From positions 4,216,001 through 4,280,000 of the forward strand of contig JAJQJQ010000004.1 in NCBI GenBank assembly GCA_028622995.1: DNA of 64,000 nucleotides, given 5' to 3'. Numbering within the stretch: the first letter of the stretch is position 1; every line of letters starts with the position of its first letter. A program made the translations under genes and the position numbers. Of the stretch, positions 11,904 to 23,984 are shown piece after piece. The notes beneath the pieces are model-generated. The model had not been told where the DNA came from. It saw only the letters and a list, made by a program, of their open reading frames with translations, and did no database searches. Source of the DNA: Panagrolaimus kolymaensis. Lineage: Eukaryota; Nematoda; Chromadorea; Rhabditida; Panagrolaimidae.

Positions 11904-13831
11904 CTAACAATTAAAAAATGAGGTTAAAGATTGGGGTTGACCGATGCCAATTTTACGTGAGCCATCATAAGTATAAACCCGATTAGTGGAAAATAATTTA
12001 ACTTCAGAACCTTTTGAAACAAAGCCACCTTTAACATTTTTAGGAAAATCATTAAAATAATTTGTTATTTTATCCACTTTAGTTGCTTCATTCCAATATT
12101 CATCATAAGTAGCAAATCTTCCATCATCCGAAAATAAAACTTGTTGCCCATCAATCCAATACATGCCACCATTGGGTCTAAATCCAATTTTTTGTGGAAT
12201 ACGTTTGGGAAAATCTGCATTGAGAACCCATTTATTTCCAGAATAATGGAATGCATAAACATTATAACCTTGGAAAAGAATTAAGGAAGAAGTTCGATCA
12301 TTTGAAAGTGCTGCATCAACATAAACTGGACCTTTGGGGAATAAAAGTCGAAGAGAATTGGATTTTGTAATTCGACCATTTTGAAATTCAAATACATTTC
12401 CACCAGAGAAAATATATCTTCCATTTGAAGGTGCATCACAAATTGCATCAAGTCGAGAAGGACAATCTCCACCTGGACCAACCCCGACTGAAGTATCTCC
12501 ATCCCAACTTGACCATTCACTTCCACGAGGTGGCGCTCTCGTAGTTCGATCCCTCCCAGAACTGTTAGGATCAGACGAAGATGACCATGAACCCCAATTG
12601 TTTGAGTTTGAACCCCTTCCATTTGATCCAGATGAACCTCGACCATTATCTGAACCCCATGAGCTCCATTCACCTCCAGCTCCAAAGCCGCTATCACTTC
12701 GAGGCAATGATCTTGTTGTTGATCGTTCAGTCGAGGTTTGAAAACCTCCCGTCCGTGCACCATAAATATCTTGAATATCTCGAATATCAGATGACTTTAA
12801 TTTAGGTTCAATATAATTTCCATTTGAATCCACGGTTTCATGATAAAATGGTGCCATAATTGATGTTTCATCGCGGGAATGACTCAAACCCAAAGTATGA
12901 CCAGATTCATGTATGGCCACTGCATAAAGATCTGTTTCACCATTGGCAATTTTAGCTGCGTCCATATAAGTCCATTTTTCATCATCATCAAAATGTAATA
13001 AACCACTCGTGGGCATAGTAGCATGTGCGAGAACTCCACCTTTTCCATCAAAAGCCCATGGATCACCATGAGAATTGGATGCAAATTTAATTTTAATATC
13101 TGCTGATTCATCAGTGGATGAAACTTCGGTGAAATCGAGTGGAACAACCGAAGACCAAGTATCAAATGCTCGACGCATAGCTTTTCTATAAAAATAAGTG
13201 TTGTTTTTGATAGTAAAAATTTAGATGAAACTCACTTAATATCATCATGAGGCAAATCAGGTGAAAAACTTTGAATTGAATAAGTTAAATGTTGTTTACG
13301 CCATTTAAAAGCTGCCTCTAAAAAATTTATATGTGGAATATTTAAGGTTCGTGGGTAAGCTTGATTTTCTTTCAACAACCTTAAAGAAATTTTCTAATTA
13401 TAAGAAAAATGTTTACCTCTTGTCGCACTAATAGCTTGAACATCTGTAACACCACAACGAGGTTCAGCCATTTTCTTTTTAGTTTTTAAATCTAATTCTC
13501 CCGTTTGTGATAAACCAGCAAATTCTTGAAATTTTTTAACAGCACTTTTAAATGCACTTTTAACATCTTGGAAATTTGCTGAAAGCCCAGAAGAAGTTTG
13601 AATAAAATGTGCAGGTTGAGAATAACCAAAATCTTGCAAATATTTCTAAAACCTTAAAGTTTTATGGTATCTTTTAAACTGCATTTGTCAAACCTGAGCT
13701 TTATCTTCTGAAACAGGAGTATATTCTTTTTTCTTAGCTTTTTTACTTGATCCAAATAAACCAAAGAAATCAAATCCGCATACTGTAGAAATAAAAAATA
13801 AAAATATCAAAGTAATAAAAATTATTTTCAT
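11904..13831 (-). CDS. Matrix metalloproteinase with hemopexin domain (ZMP-like)
   Basis: A secreted zinc endopeptidase acting on extracellular matrix. The first exon near 13.83 kb encodes a signal peptide (MKIIFITLIFLFFISTVCG). The propeptide carries the peptidoglycan-binding-like helix (AVKKFQEFAGLSQTGELD) and the cysteine switch PRCGVTD, a variant of PRCGVPD. The catalytic domain has the zinc site HESGHTLGLSH and the Met-turn SIMAPFY. After a Ser/Gly/Asn-rich linker (about 12.5-12.75 kb) a C-terminal hemopexin-like domain begins at CPSRLDAICDA and ends in TSFFNC, with bounding cysteines. Introns lie near 13.65-13.69, 13.39-13.42 and 13.19-13.24 kb. All active-site residues are present, so it should be active after prodomain removal. 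The worm paralogue (zmp-1 to zmp-6) is not decided. Confidence 0.93.
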
Positions 13832-14808
13832 TGTTAAATGTGTTTAAAATTTAGGTAATCGATTCCACCAATTTGAAACCATGAAGAAAGAAAACAAAAA
13901 TTTAAAAAATGAGTAATTCAAAAAAATGCGTATCAATAATAACTTTGGAGATGATGATGGAGTAATAATAATAATAATCGTCTCAGTATTGTGTTCACAA
14001 AAGATTTTTATTTGGTCCTATTTTAAAAGAAAAACATTTTGATGATGATCACTCTCTTCTTTATTTTATTTTCTTCTGATGTGTTTATTGTGTTTGCTTG
14101 ATTGAAAAATAGTTCTATCACTTCCGCGCACGCCTCTTCTTCAAAGAGGAGAGCTGCTGAAAGTTGATTGATCAATTTCTTTGGTGGCCGAATAAATAAT
14201 ATATGAGCGTTTAAATTGCCTTTTAAAAAAACTTTTAAAATAAAGAATCAAAGTCACAAAACCATTAAAAGATAAACGTCTGAGTCATAAGGTTTTTATT
14301 GGGCTGATTCAAAAAAGGTATTTTTGGTATCAGAAATCGAAAAAATTAATAGATTGAAGAGATTATGGATGCATTGAGTTTATGAATTCGTAAGTAATCT
14401 TTGAATAAGATGCAATAATAATATATTTGCATTGTTTGATTCGTACAAAAAGTTGGCATGACTCATTTTCTATTGAAACATTGTTTTGAAATCTTCATTA
14501 TCCTCCTTTATGTATTATATCCAGAAATTCATTGTTCATTTGAAAATGGCATCGTCCATTGAAAGTTTTTTATTGTTAGTTTCAAAATTTACTTTACATG
14601 TGTCATGATTATGAGTCAATGCTTTTGCTTGATTTGCGCCTCCAAAAAAGGTAATAAATAATAATGGTTATAACTCAACAATAATGGTAGCAAAGATAAA
14701 AATCAAGAAACTCTAATATAAAAAAAAACAATGAAGGAAAAGTGTTAAAAAAGAATACAATTTATTGATGTTACCCAAAAATACATAATAAAATCAAAAT
14801 GAAGAAAA
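13832..14808. other. Intergenic, probable promoter of the metalloproteinase gene
   Basis: About 980 bp with no recognisable gene. There are short GAT/AAT microsatellite runs near 13940-13985. It lies upstream of the metalloproteinase and downstream of the pseudokinase, both on the minus strand. Confidence 0.5.
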
Positions 14809-14811
14809 CTA

Positions 14812-16003
14812 ATTTGCAGAAGGCATGATGAGCCATTTAGGTAATTCATAGCTTTTATTTGGATCACGTCGTGTTATAGCATCTTTGAAAGCTTTAATAA
14901 CGTCTTCAGAATTAATCATTTCAAGTGGCTTAGAAATAAGATCACGATGAAGTTTGCGAAGTTCTCTTGGAAGTCTTTTAAATTCTTGGTGCTCTTCAAA
15001 TACTTTTTTCGCTTCATGAATTAGAGTTTGATCACGAATTGAACGCCATGAAAGCCTATAAAAACAACAACAAAAAATTACAAAAAGAGACAATGACGTT
15101 AACTACTCACTTTCCACTAATCATTTCAGCAACGACATAAATCAAAGAAATATAATCATCAGAAGGTCCTTGTTCACGATGAGAATGAGCTCGGGTTGAA
15201 GAATATCGAAGACAACCCTCAAATGGAGCAGTTACTCGTGGTCTAAAAATGACAATGAGTGTAAATAAAAAAATTTAGCAGAACATACCCATGTGGATAA
15301 GGAATTGGATGACAGAGGCTCATATCAGTGATGATCATTCGAGAACTGATTAAATCCAATGTTAATGGAACAGGATATGAGAATGAATGAGGCGAAACTA
15401 AACGATGAACAAATCCAGCACGATGAAGAGCAGCAAGGCAATAAGCGATTCCAAGTCCAGCATGTAGAGCCAAATCAGTTGGAAGGCATCCATTTTCAGA
15501 AAAGGAAAAGAGAGAATATAAAAGAACATGTTCATGATGGACGATAATATATGGTCGATTTGTCCATTCTGGATCTCTTTCATCTTCAACACAAGCATCA
15601 GAACCGAAAGCAAGCTAAAAAAATGAACATAGTAAATAATAGTAGTTGCAAAAGCATACATACCTTTTTGATGTAACCAGAGAATTTGTAATGTGGAAAA
15701 TGCCGAGATCGTCCTAAAATAAATCGTTATTTCCATCTTTCCATACTTTAAAAAAAACCAACCTGAGACTCGTTTCAAAACATTCAAAGTTGAATTGATT
15801 GCTTTTTGAGATATTTCACGTTTAGCATTTGGTTGTGGAATGTATACAAAAGCGGTATCAGCTGGATTATCCAAGTTGTAAAGACTGTAAACACAATAAA
15901 AGCGTTTTATTGTATCATCAATTGGTGAAGCGATAACATAATTTTCATTGAACCATCCAACAACATTTTCAGCTTTTTCTTCAATTTCAGCGATGTCATC
16001 CAT
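14812..16003 (-). CDS. CK1/TTBK-family protein, likely pseudokinase
   Basis: Five exons are readable on the minus strand, from MDDIAEIEEKAENVVGWFNE to the stop near 14812. The C-lobe order matches nematode casein-kinase-1-like proteins: a helix with GIAYCLAALHRAGFVH, then the catalytic loop, then a DFG-position motif, then APFEGCLRYSSTRAHSHREQ (like FRGTVRYASLNAH...EQ) and DDYISLIYVVAEMISG (like DDLESWFYMLVE). The catalytic loop reads HRLVSPHSF instead of HRDIKPxNF, so the catalytic Asp is gone, and the DFG position reads DMS. A glycine-rich loop is not evident. It probably acts as a scaffold or regulator, if at all. An intact first exon and spliced frames argue against a pseudogene. Confidence 0.75.
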
Positions 16004-16341
16004 TTTCTTTTTCTTGTGAGTTGAAAGGGAAATAATAATGATGATGATTTCATTTTTCTAAAAATAACATTACAGCTTAGATTTAAAAAAAGTTATGCAA
16101 ATTTATTACTCAAATGTGAAAACAAAAACTCAGAAAATGTCAAACAAAAGCTTTCAATAAAAATTTAGAAAAATTTACATTGTGGCTAAACTACGGAAAT
16201 CTAAAACTTAGAAATACAAAAAGAAAAGTATTTTTTTGAGAGAGAAAGATTTGTTTCTTCGTGTTCAGTATTTATTGATTCATACATATTTTTGTACTTG
16301 ATAAATTTTTTATAGATCTATTATCCTTTTTTGTTAGAAAA

Positions 16342-18222
16342 ATGGTGAATCGGCCCAGGATTTCAGATTATGGGTATGTTTTTTTCTTCATCTAACATAA
16401 GAGGGTTTTCATCAAAATAGCCGCAATTTTTAAAGACCTCCAAACTTAATTTTTAATTTATTTATGCTTCCTACCACGAAGGATTGTGCCCCACAAGTTA
16501 AGCTACTACGGTCACTTACTTCCTTCATTTTTTATTCATTCATTTATTCGTTCGTCATTGTTAGTATCGCTTCGAAATACAGTTCGTAAACTTTTATAAT
16601 ACATATGTGTTTTAGACCAGGTTTCTTGCAATCATCTAGTGTTCAAAAAACGTCTCAACTTCAAACACAAGGGTCAACATCAGATTGGATGCTGACTGAC
16701 TTATTTCATCAATCTGTTCCACCTCCAAGTAATCAACCATCTCAAGCTCCTTCATTCCAAATGTAAATGCTTAACATATATGCAAACGATGTTTATATCA
16801 TGAATTTTTAGGCCTTCAAGTAGTAGCATTAGTTTGGATGAACTCGACAGAAGCACTTACGCCGCAAACAACATGGAACACGTCAACAATTTTCAACTGG
16901 ATCTCAGTAATGAACTTTGTGAAAATGTCAATGGTGAAGTAAATTATGATTGCTATGTAGCCACTGGAAGTGTCGTCGTTCAACCACCACCTGAAAGTAT
17001 CGTCGTTCAATCGCCAGCTGAAAGTATCTTCGATCAACCACCACCTGAAAGTGTCGTCGTTCAACCGCCATCCGAAGCCGTCAAAATCGAAGATCAAGAA
17101 TATCGAGAAGTTCAACCAGCTGATTATGAATTCGGATATAATGCGTCAGGAAAGGAAAAGGCTCGCCTTATTGTTTTTGAAGCAAATAGCCGCACTTTAT
17201 GTCGTCAATATTTTAGCAATGGCAGTCGATGGTATTGTACTCGTGGTTATTGTAGAAGAAGTATTGGTTATCTCGAAAATGGAATATTCTATGCTCCAAT
17301 TGGTCATAAATGTATTGCAATTTCATACTCTGAAGTTTCAAAAAAACAAGATTATATCAAGAAGAAATTCAATAAACCAAATACTATTGCAACTGATGAC
17401 GAAAATCAAATTGATCTTCATGTTCTTTCTTTGCCAACACCTTCTCCAGAGTAAGTTACTTATTGATAGCTTTGTCCAACTTTTAAGTATAATGATTTCA
17501 GAATTTCACCGCCAAAGGATTCAAATGTTACAAGAAAGCGATCTTCATTACCGAACCCAGAAGCTGCTCCAGAATCTAAGAAGTTGTGTAAAGAACCAAA
17601 CCTAATTGAAGCAACCACCGATTCTCCTTCCATCGAAAATGGTTCTGTCACTATCTCTTTCAATAATCCGTCGAAAGTTTGGTTCAAAGCTGCTTGTGAA
17701 AAACTTGGACTTCCTTTTGAACATGCTGCTTTTCTCTTTTACGCTGGTATCGCAATCGATCAAGTTTCTCTTGCTTCAAAACCTCATGGAACCAAATACA
17801 ATCTTTATGGCGAAGATGGTGGATTTCGTGCTATTTCCCTTTTGCTCTCTGGTAAAGAAGATGATTTCATGAATGTCAAACAAAAGATTGCACAATATTT
17901 TGCAAACAACTTTCAATCTTTGGGTATTTTCTTTTTTCTTCTCCTTCGATTAGTTTATTAACCTTTGGTTTTAGGTAACATCAATGGAATCGATTATGCT
18001 TCAATGACTTTTGCTGATCCAGCGTTTTCCAACTTCATGGTTTCAAATCAAATGACATCTGTTCATTGGGAAATTGTAACAAAGATCCTTCAATGCCGAA
18101 TTGGAATCTTTCAAAATGATGGTCTCAAGATGTATGGCAAATGGAATGAAGATGATGATGACATGGTTTCTCTCCTGTTCAACTTTGATGGTTCATATCA
18201 TGTCGTCACAAACCTAATTTAA
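16342..18222 (+). CDS. FLYWCH-like zinc finger fused to a catalytically dead OTU-like domain, copy 1
   Basis: Exons read: 16342-16373 (MVNRPRISDYG), 16616-16762, 16812-17450, 17502-17923 and 17975-18222; the frame closes at about 495 residues. An alternative start is ATG at 16605 in the first intron. Order: Gln/Ser/Pro-rich N-terminus; four roughly 10-residue VVVQPPPES repeats; a zinc-finger module WYC-x4-C-x17-H-x-C (FLYWCH/WRKY-GCM1-like); a basic linker (VTRKRSS); then an OTU-like domain. In the OTU part GEDGGFRAISLLL aligns with DGNCLFRA, but the nucleophile Cys is Gly; the C-terminal NFDGSYHVV keeps the His position. It is therefore probably not a deubiquitinase; DNA binding plus protein interaction is inferred. 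A close second copy lies at 60.9 kb. Domain calls come from motif reading only. Confidence 0.7.
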
Positions 18223-18280
18223 TTCTTTTATTTAATGTTTTTGTTTACAATTTTTACTTTTTTTTGTAATAAACATTTTT
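16541..18280 (+). repeat. Segmental duplication, copy 1
   Basis: Homology to 60848-62612 starts within intron 1 (shared cattgt(t/c)agtatcgcttcg) and continues through all exons and introns to the poly(A) signal (ttttttgtaataaaca). Introns are retained, so it is a DNA-level duplication, not a retrocopy. The copies are about 44.3 kb apart in the same orientation. Confidence 0.85.
16970..17088 (+). repeat. 30-bp tandem coding repeats
   Basis: About four copies of a 30-bp unit (gtcgttcaaccaccacctga...) encode VVVQPPPES(I/V)-type decapeptides. The corresponding array in the second gene copy is at about 61286-61396. Confidence 0.8.
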
Positions 18281-19164
18281 TTTTAATTTTCTTGCTTTAA
18301 GTTTCTGGAAATGTATGTATGTAATTTTGAAATTATGGGCATTACTAATTTAACGATTTTGAGATTGATGCCATTACGACGTTAAAGAAAAGAACTTTTT
18401 TTGGATTACTTAACTTGTCCAACGTTTTGTTAAAAAAAATGGAATGAAGTTCAACTTGAACATTTTGTGAATAGTTTAATGTCGATATTTTTGGCAATGG
18501 TAATCTATCTTGTTGAAGGACTTTCTTTGTTGCTATTGAATACGAGAATAAGCTTATTTGTATAATATAAGAAGTATGTACAATTTTTATTTTATTTTTG
18601 CAAGCATGAAAAATTCTTTCTCTTCCTTTTTTTTTCTTAATCCGCTTCCATACGTTTCCGCTTTTCATAGTATGCCTGCCTTTTTTTTACTCCGGTTATC
18701 ATCACAAAGATTGTAGCCTTGGAAATTTTTTGAAGAAGAAAATTTTTTCATAGAGGTATTTCATTTATGGGCAGTGATAAATAGGTATCAAAGGTCGAAT
18801 TTGGTTTACACATAAAAGTTTCATTTTTTTGTTGGAGCTTAGACATTCTCTGAGAAATCCAGGGTGTTAGACTTTATTGTTAGAATTTAATCATCCCAAA
18901 AAGAAATTTCAATATAAAATTAAAAGCAACGGCGAGATAAACTTTCCGAGCTTTCTTATCATAGATAGCCTGTAATCGCTAAGCTCCTTCTACAGCCAGC
19001 CAGCCAGCCTAGCATCGTCCAAAGAAGAAGAAGAAGTTGATGATTAACTTTTTCTTTTTTTGAATTATTTCCTTGCCTCCAACTTTTTTGTTGTTGTTGA
19101 AGTACATTCTTTAAAGTTTTATTTTCAATCAACTTTTTTGAAAGCTACATACATATCAATAATA
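18223..19164. other. Intergenic between zinc-finger/OTU-like copy 1 and the NRF-6-like gene
   Basis: It includes the likely poly(A) signal AATAAA at 18268-18273, an (AGCC)n microsatellite at about 18994-19009, and AAG repeats just after it. The remainder (about 900 bp) shows no convincing coding region and should include the promoter of the acyltransferase gene. Confidence 0.5.
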
Positions 19165-22131
19165 ATGTTGCCATCCATTCGATGGCAATGTCTTTGGTTA
19201 TTGCTACTATTGGCCCAAATAAATTTATCGTATGCTTTTATTGATGAAATTCCATATATTCGAAATGAAATCGAAAGAATTAAAAAATTTAATGAATCTT
19301 TTGCAATTGAAAGATTTCGACAAAGAAATGAGATGCCAACATTTGAAAAAATTCTTGAAGCTATGATTGAACATAATAAAGAAAAAGTTGATTCATCTTT
19401 ATGTTTTAAAGATATTGCAGCTGTTTATGAAGAATTCATTAATCAAGTTACAACGAATTTTTCTTTGCCTGTTTTAACTCGTGAGTTATTTGTATGTAAC
19501 AACAATATGCTTTGTGACATGATGCTGCACTCGTTTTTCTGATCCTGACTTTCTCTCTGTCGTGTGCTATTTTTTGTTTTACTCCACCTTTGTGTAATCC
19601 ATAATAAAAATATTAGTTTTTTTCAATCAAAAAAATGGTTGATGATTGTGATTGTTTTACCTTTGTCCTCTTTCTCCAAGGTGTTCCGAAGTCCGTTTTT
19701 TTTTAGTGTTTCTCTTATCTTTGTGATTTATTGCAAATAAACATGCATGCTTCCGTGTCTAATTTATTGTTCTTATTGTTCTTTGTCCAAACAAACAAAG
19801 AACTTTAATGACGCGATTAAAAAAAGTTATTTTTAGTTATCGATAGCTCAGGCAAACCAGGAGCTGGAATTTTGAGAGGCAGAAAGAATTTTTATGGATT
19901 TTATAAACAATGTTTAGCAATTAAATATCAGTTTAGCGACCGTCTTTTTAAAGCAAATTATTTTTCGTATGTGTTTTTGAACTTTTGATTTTGTTGAAAC
20001 TTTTGTGAAAATGATGGGTGAATTTTAGGATTGATTTTGTTGGAGATTTAACCCCTGCAGAACCAGGCAAATGTCGACCTAACGCTCCACTTTTATATTC
20101 TTTGGACGTTTGTTTACCAAAATCTTGTAGTTCTTCACAAATTTTTTCTTTACTTAGCAGTAAGTTTTTTGGTTGTTGATAACAAACTAAAATTACAAGA
20201 ATTCCCTACCTAATTTTAAGATTCAACATTTGTATGTCAAGTTATTGCATTGGATGACATCAACCAAGATCCTGATGCAGGAACATGGATAACAACAACC
20301 ATCCTTTTAACTATTGCTTTTCTTGGAATTACAGCTTCCATATACGATTTCTTCATTTACCCTGATCATAAAAATGAAGCATACACTAAAACATTTGGAG
20401 TTAAAGCATGGAGATCATTTTCAATTTATACAAATGTTGTTGGAATTTTTAATACTAAAGGTTGCAATAAACCCGGCAATATTGGACCATTGCATTGTAT
20501 GAGATTTTTTTCTATGTTTTGGGTCATCCTTGGACATTCATCAAGTCTCTTCCTTGCTGGTTCAGCTAATCCATTGGATACTCTTGCAATTATTAAAGAT
20601 TGGGGAACTCAAATTATGACGAGTGCTTTTTTTGCCGTGGATACATTCTTTTGGCAATCGGGTTTATTACTTTCGTATATTTGGGTTAAAAAGTTTTATC
20701 AAAACAAGCGTCAAACTACTTCACCATTTGCATGGGTAATGTTTTATGTTCATCGAATTGTTCGACTTTCACCACCATATTATATTTTAATTATATTTTA
20801 TACATTTTTCTTTAACAAATTTATTATTCATAATATGCCGGTGTTTGTCCATTTAAAGGCGGATGAACCATGCGCAAAAAATTGGTGGATAGATATGTTG
20901 TATTTAAATAATTTTATTCGATATGAACATCAAGTATGAGTAACAATACTTTGGATTTTTTAAATAAAAATATTAAATTTTAGTGTTATCTAGTTTCATG
21001 GTATCTTTCAACTGATTTACAAATGTATCTTTTTGCTCCATTGGTTTTAATTCCATTTACATTTGGTCCATTATTTGGAATTGGCGCAGCTGTACTTCTC
21101 CTTGCAGTTTCAACCGCTGTTAATGTTTACACCGTTGTTTATCATTATTTTCCACCAACTGATTTTAGTTATGCTACAATGGATCATAGAATGACTGTAC
21201 CATATTCTATGTATACAATATTAATTTATAATGCGCCATGGATTCGATGCCAAATTTATATTGTTGGAATTTTAACTGGATTTTTATTACAAATGAAAAA
21301 GAAAATGGTTATTCCATGGGTTAGTTTTATCATATCCTCTGCCATTTTCTAAAACCATGCGATCGAACATTTTTTAGTATATTAACATTCTCGGTTGGAC
21401 TGTAACCATTGCCATTGCTGCGGGTTGCATTTTCACTCTCAGAGATTGGAATAATGGCACGGTGATTGATATTGGATGGAGTGCAGCCTTTTCAGCTTTA
21501 AGTAAAATTGGTTGGGGTCTCGCCCTTTCTTGGATAACGATTGTATGCTATTATGGTTATGGCGGACCAATCAATGCATTTATGAGTTGGTCATTTTGGG
21601 TTCCACTTGGAAAATTAACATATTCCGCATATTTAATTCATATTTGCGTCGTTGTTTTTTTCACAGGAAATAATCAACAAGATTTAGTTTTTACAAACTT
21701 TTTACAAATGGTAAGAGAGGAATTTCGAGAAGCACAAATCCGCAAATTTTTAATTTTAGTTATTCATGTTCGTGGTTCCATCGGTTGTAACAGCATACTT
21801 TTTTGCAATATTTTGGAGTTCAATGTTTGAAATTTCATTTGGAAAATTAGAAGATGCCATTATCAGCGTCCTTCTTGGATCACCTCGTCGCCCACCAGCT
21901 CCTGATACTGCTGCAAATGCTATTCCTGCATCACCAAGACCTGGTGATGCTGATATGTCGATGGGACAAATCCCGGATTCTAAGGATAAAACTTTCCCTG
22001 AAACAAATGGAAATATGGGTCTTGAATCTTTGAGAAAGCGAAACGGATATAATCCTGATGTGGCTTTTAACACCAATGAAAAGGTTGCAACCCTACGAAT
22101 TACAAAACTTGAAGAACAAGCATGGCAATAA
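19165..22131 (+). CDS. NRF-6-like (nose resistant to fluoxetine) acyltransferase-3 membrane protein
   Basis: Exons 19165-19480, 19837-19966, 20029-20159, 20221-20933, 20984-21319, 21378-21710 and 21760-22131 sum to an open frame of about 776 residues. A signal peptide (LPSIRWQCLWLLLLLAQINL) precedes the cysteine-containing NRF domain, with LIDSSGKPGAGILRG, FYKQCLAIKYQF and CLPKSCSSS. The acyltransferase-3 membrane domain follows: LHCMRFFSMFWVILGHSS, AVDTFFWQSGLLLSY, VMFYVHRIVRLSPPYYILI, WYLSTDLQMYLFAPLVLIP and LGKLTYSAYLIHICVV. The cytosolic tail is Pro/Ser-rich. Worm relatives transport or modify lipids and drugs in intestine and epidermis; the substrate here is unknown. All exon joins keep frame. 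Confidence 0.93.
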
Positions 22132-22647
22132 ATACATAAATTATTTTTCTATTTATAAAAGTTTATTTAACTAAATTTTTGCGTTTCTTTTTTAATATTT
22201 TTTGTAAATAAAAATTGAACGATAAAGACAACATATTCGCACAGACTAAATCTTTCTAAAATTCCTTTCCAGCATATTTAATTTACTTTTTTATTACGTA
22301 TTATGAGTTAATATTATTTATGATTCAATTGATTTTAAGGGCAATGACATGGGAATCAATTCCAGGATGTATTTGACCGAGCAAAGTATCAAAAGTTTAA
22401 GGGGAAAAACCACAAAAAAGACTAACGTAACCATTCAAGAAAGAAAAATATCTTCTCTTATATGTGTGTTCATTTTTCTTTAACCAAAAAAACCAATAAT
22501 AAAAATTCATTGAACCGCTCGTTTTTTGTTCACTCGGAAACATCTATTGCTTGAGGGAATTGTATAAATATGAATGATTTGTATATAAAAATTTTTACTT
22601 TTGTATAAAACTTCTAACAAATAAACTTTTGATTTTGATTTTAAAAA
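22132..22647. other. Intergenic, no gene recognised
   Basis: About 515 bp of AT-rich DNA with AATAAA-type signals shortly after the acyltransferase stop (near 22205). It then serves as upstream DNA of the following secreted-protein gene. Confidence 0.45.
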
Positions 22648-23699
22648 ATGTCTGCTTTCAATTTTTATTCTTTATTTTTCTTTTTAAGTTCAGCTTGTTT
22701 CAAGGTTAGTAACAAATTTTAAGGTCCATAAAGAGCTTGGCTTTTACAGTAGTTATCACATCTTTAAAGCTCCCTCTAATTTTAGTCAATGTTTGCATGT
22801 CAATCAGCAATGATACCTCCAATAGCACCTTTGCCTGCTCTTGGTGATTTCAATTTAGCGGATATTCCAAATCTTTTAGCCGCTCCTAATCTTTTGGCTC
22901 AATCACCATTGTCTCCACTTCCAACTTTAGCAGCTTTTGGTTCAACTTTACCTTCAACGGCTATGGCTGAAAAGAAATTAACCGCACAAGAACAGGCAGT
23001 AACAGGAAAAAGTAATGAAGAGTTTCTCCAAAAGTAAGTAAAGGTTTTTTTAAATTTGTTGGCAAGATCGTTGTTTTGGATTTTGATTTTGTTTTGCGTT
23101 TTACCTAATTTACTTAGTGTTTTATTTTGCAATTTTATTTTGCGAAATTGATTACAGATCCAAAGCATATGCGCCACCACCAACTCGAGATACTTGTGAA
23201 GGAAATAAAAAAGCCGTCGTTATCGCCGTATCCCTCGATCAATATAGCGATGCCACAGTTGGAGCAAATCTTGCAAAACAACATCGAAGTGTTGGTTTTT
23301 CGGAATTTTTTAAAGCTCTTCAATTATTTTTTTGCAGATTCGAATGTTAGAAATTTTTACTGGGAAATCTATTTCACGATTTGGCCATTTTACTGAAGAA
23401 TCATTGTAAGTTTTTTTGCTAAAACAAAATTGTACTTCTCACGATCACCAATGTCTTGACTGAGACAAGCGATGTGTGCTGATTGATTTTGAAATTTGAT
23501 TAAAAAAATTAGTTCTATTTTTAGAAATTTTGAAGGTTATTATGCTTATAAAATGAGCTTTGATCAAGTTAATGATTGTAATGATGCAAAAGATTTCGCA
23601 ACTAAAGCTGTATCATACAGTAAACATATTGAAAAGGCAATATTTCAATGTCATTGTGAAAATTTTGCAATTTCAAAACTTCGTCAAAAACAACACTGA
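22648..23699 (+). CDS. Small secreted protein, unknown nematode family
   Basis: The start MSAFNFYSLFFFLSSACF is a clear signal peptide. About five exons follow: a Pro/Leu/Ala-rich segment (ALGDFNLADIPNLLAAPNLL), then DTCEGNKKAVVIAVSLDQYS, then IRMLEIFTGKSISRFGHFTE, then EGYYAYKMSFDQVNDCNDAK and a C-terminal CHCEN segment ending KLRQKQH. Splice joins keep frame with TTTTAG/TTACAG/TTGCAG acceptors; one intron uses the donor GTTGGT. There are a few cysteines but no recognised domain. It is likely extracellular; function unknown. Confidence 0.65.
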
Positions 23700-23984
23700 T
23701 GGTTCTTTCATTTTTTGTTTGTTTTTTATTTGGTTGTTTGCTTTTTGAGTTTCATTTTTTGATTATTATCTCCTTCTAACAAAAAAACATCGACTCTTTT
23801 TTATTATTTCTATAAAAATTAAACATTTCGTTTATGTAAAAAATAATAATAAACAAAAATAAAACCCGATAAAGGATTGATTTGATTAGAAAATTTTTCT
23901 GACAAAGATAAAACAAATATGTATAAGTAAACCGGCATCGTGCCCTGATAGAAAGAAAACCTAATAAAAAAATATTATTTTTGT

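Noticed and set aside
14812..16003. Interpretation of the CK1-like gene as an active kinase
   Set aside because: The catalytic Asp of HRD is replaced by Leu and DFG reads DMS.
16970..17605. Long alternative-frame ORF inside the zinc-finger/OTU-like gene (similar one at 61278-61727)
   Set aside because: Present in both duplicates only because the underlying coding sequence is conserved; it crosses the introns at 17451-17501 and has low-complexity content.
16342..18280. Idea that the zinc-finger/OTU-like gene is itself a transposon
   Set aside because: No transposase core, terminal inverted repeats or target duplications were seen at the edges of either copy; the duplication edge falls inside an intron, which fits segmental duplication better.
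18345..18668. 107-codon minus-strand frame
   Set aside because: Lys/Ser-rich without features, in the 3' flank of the zinc-finger gene.
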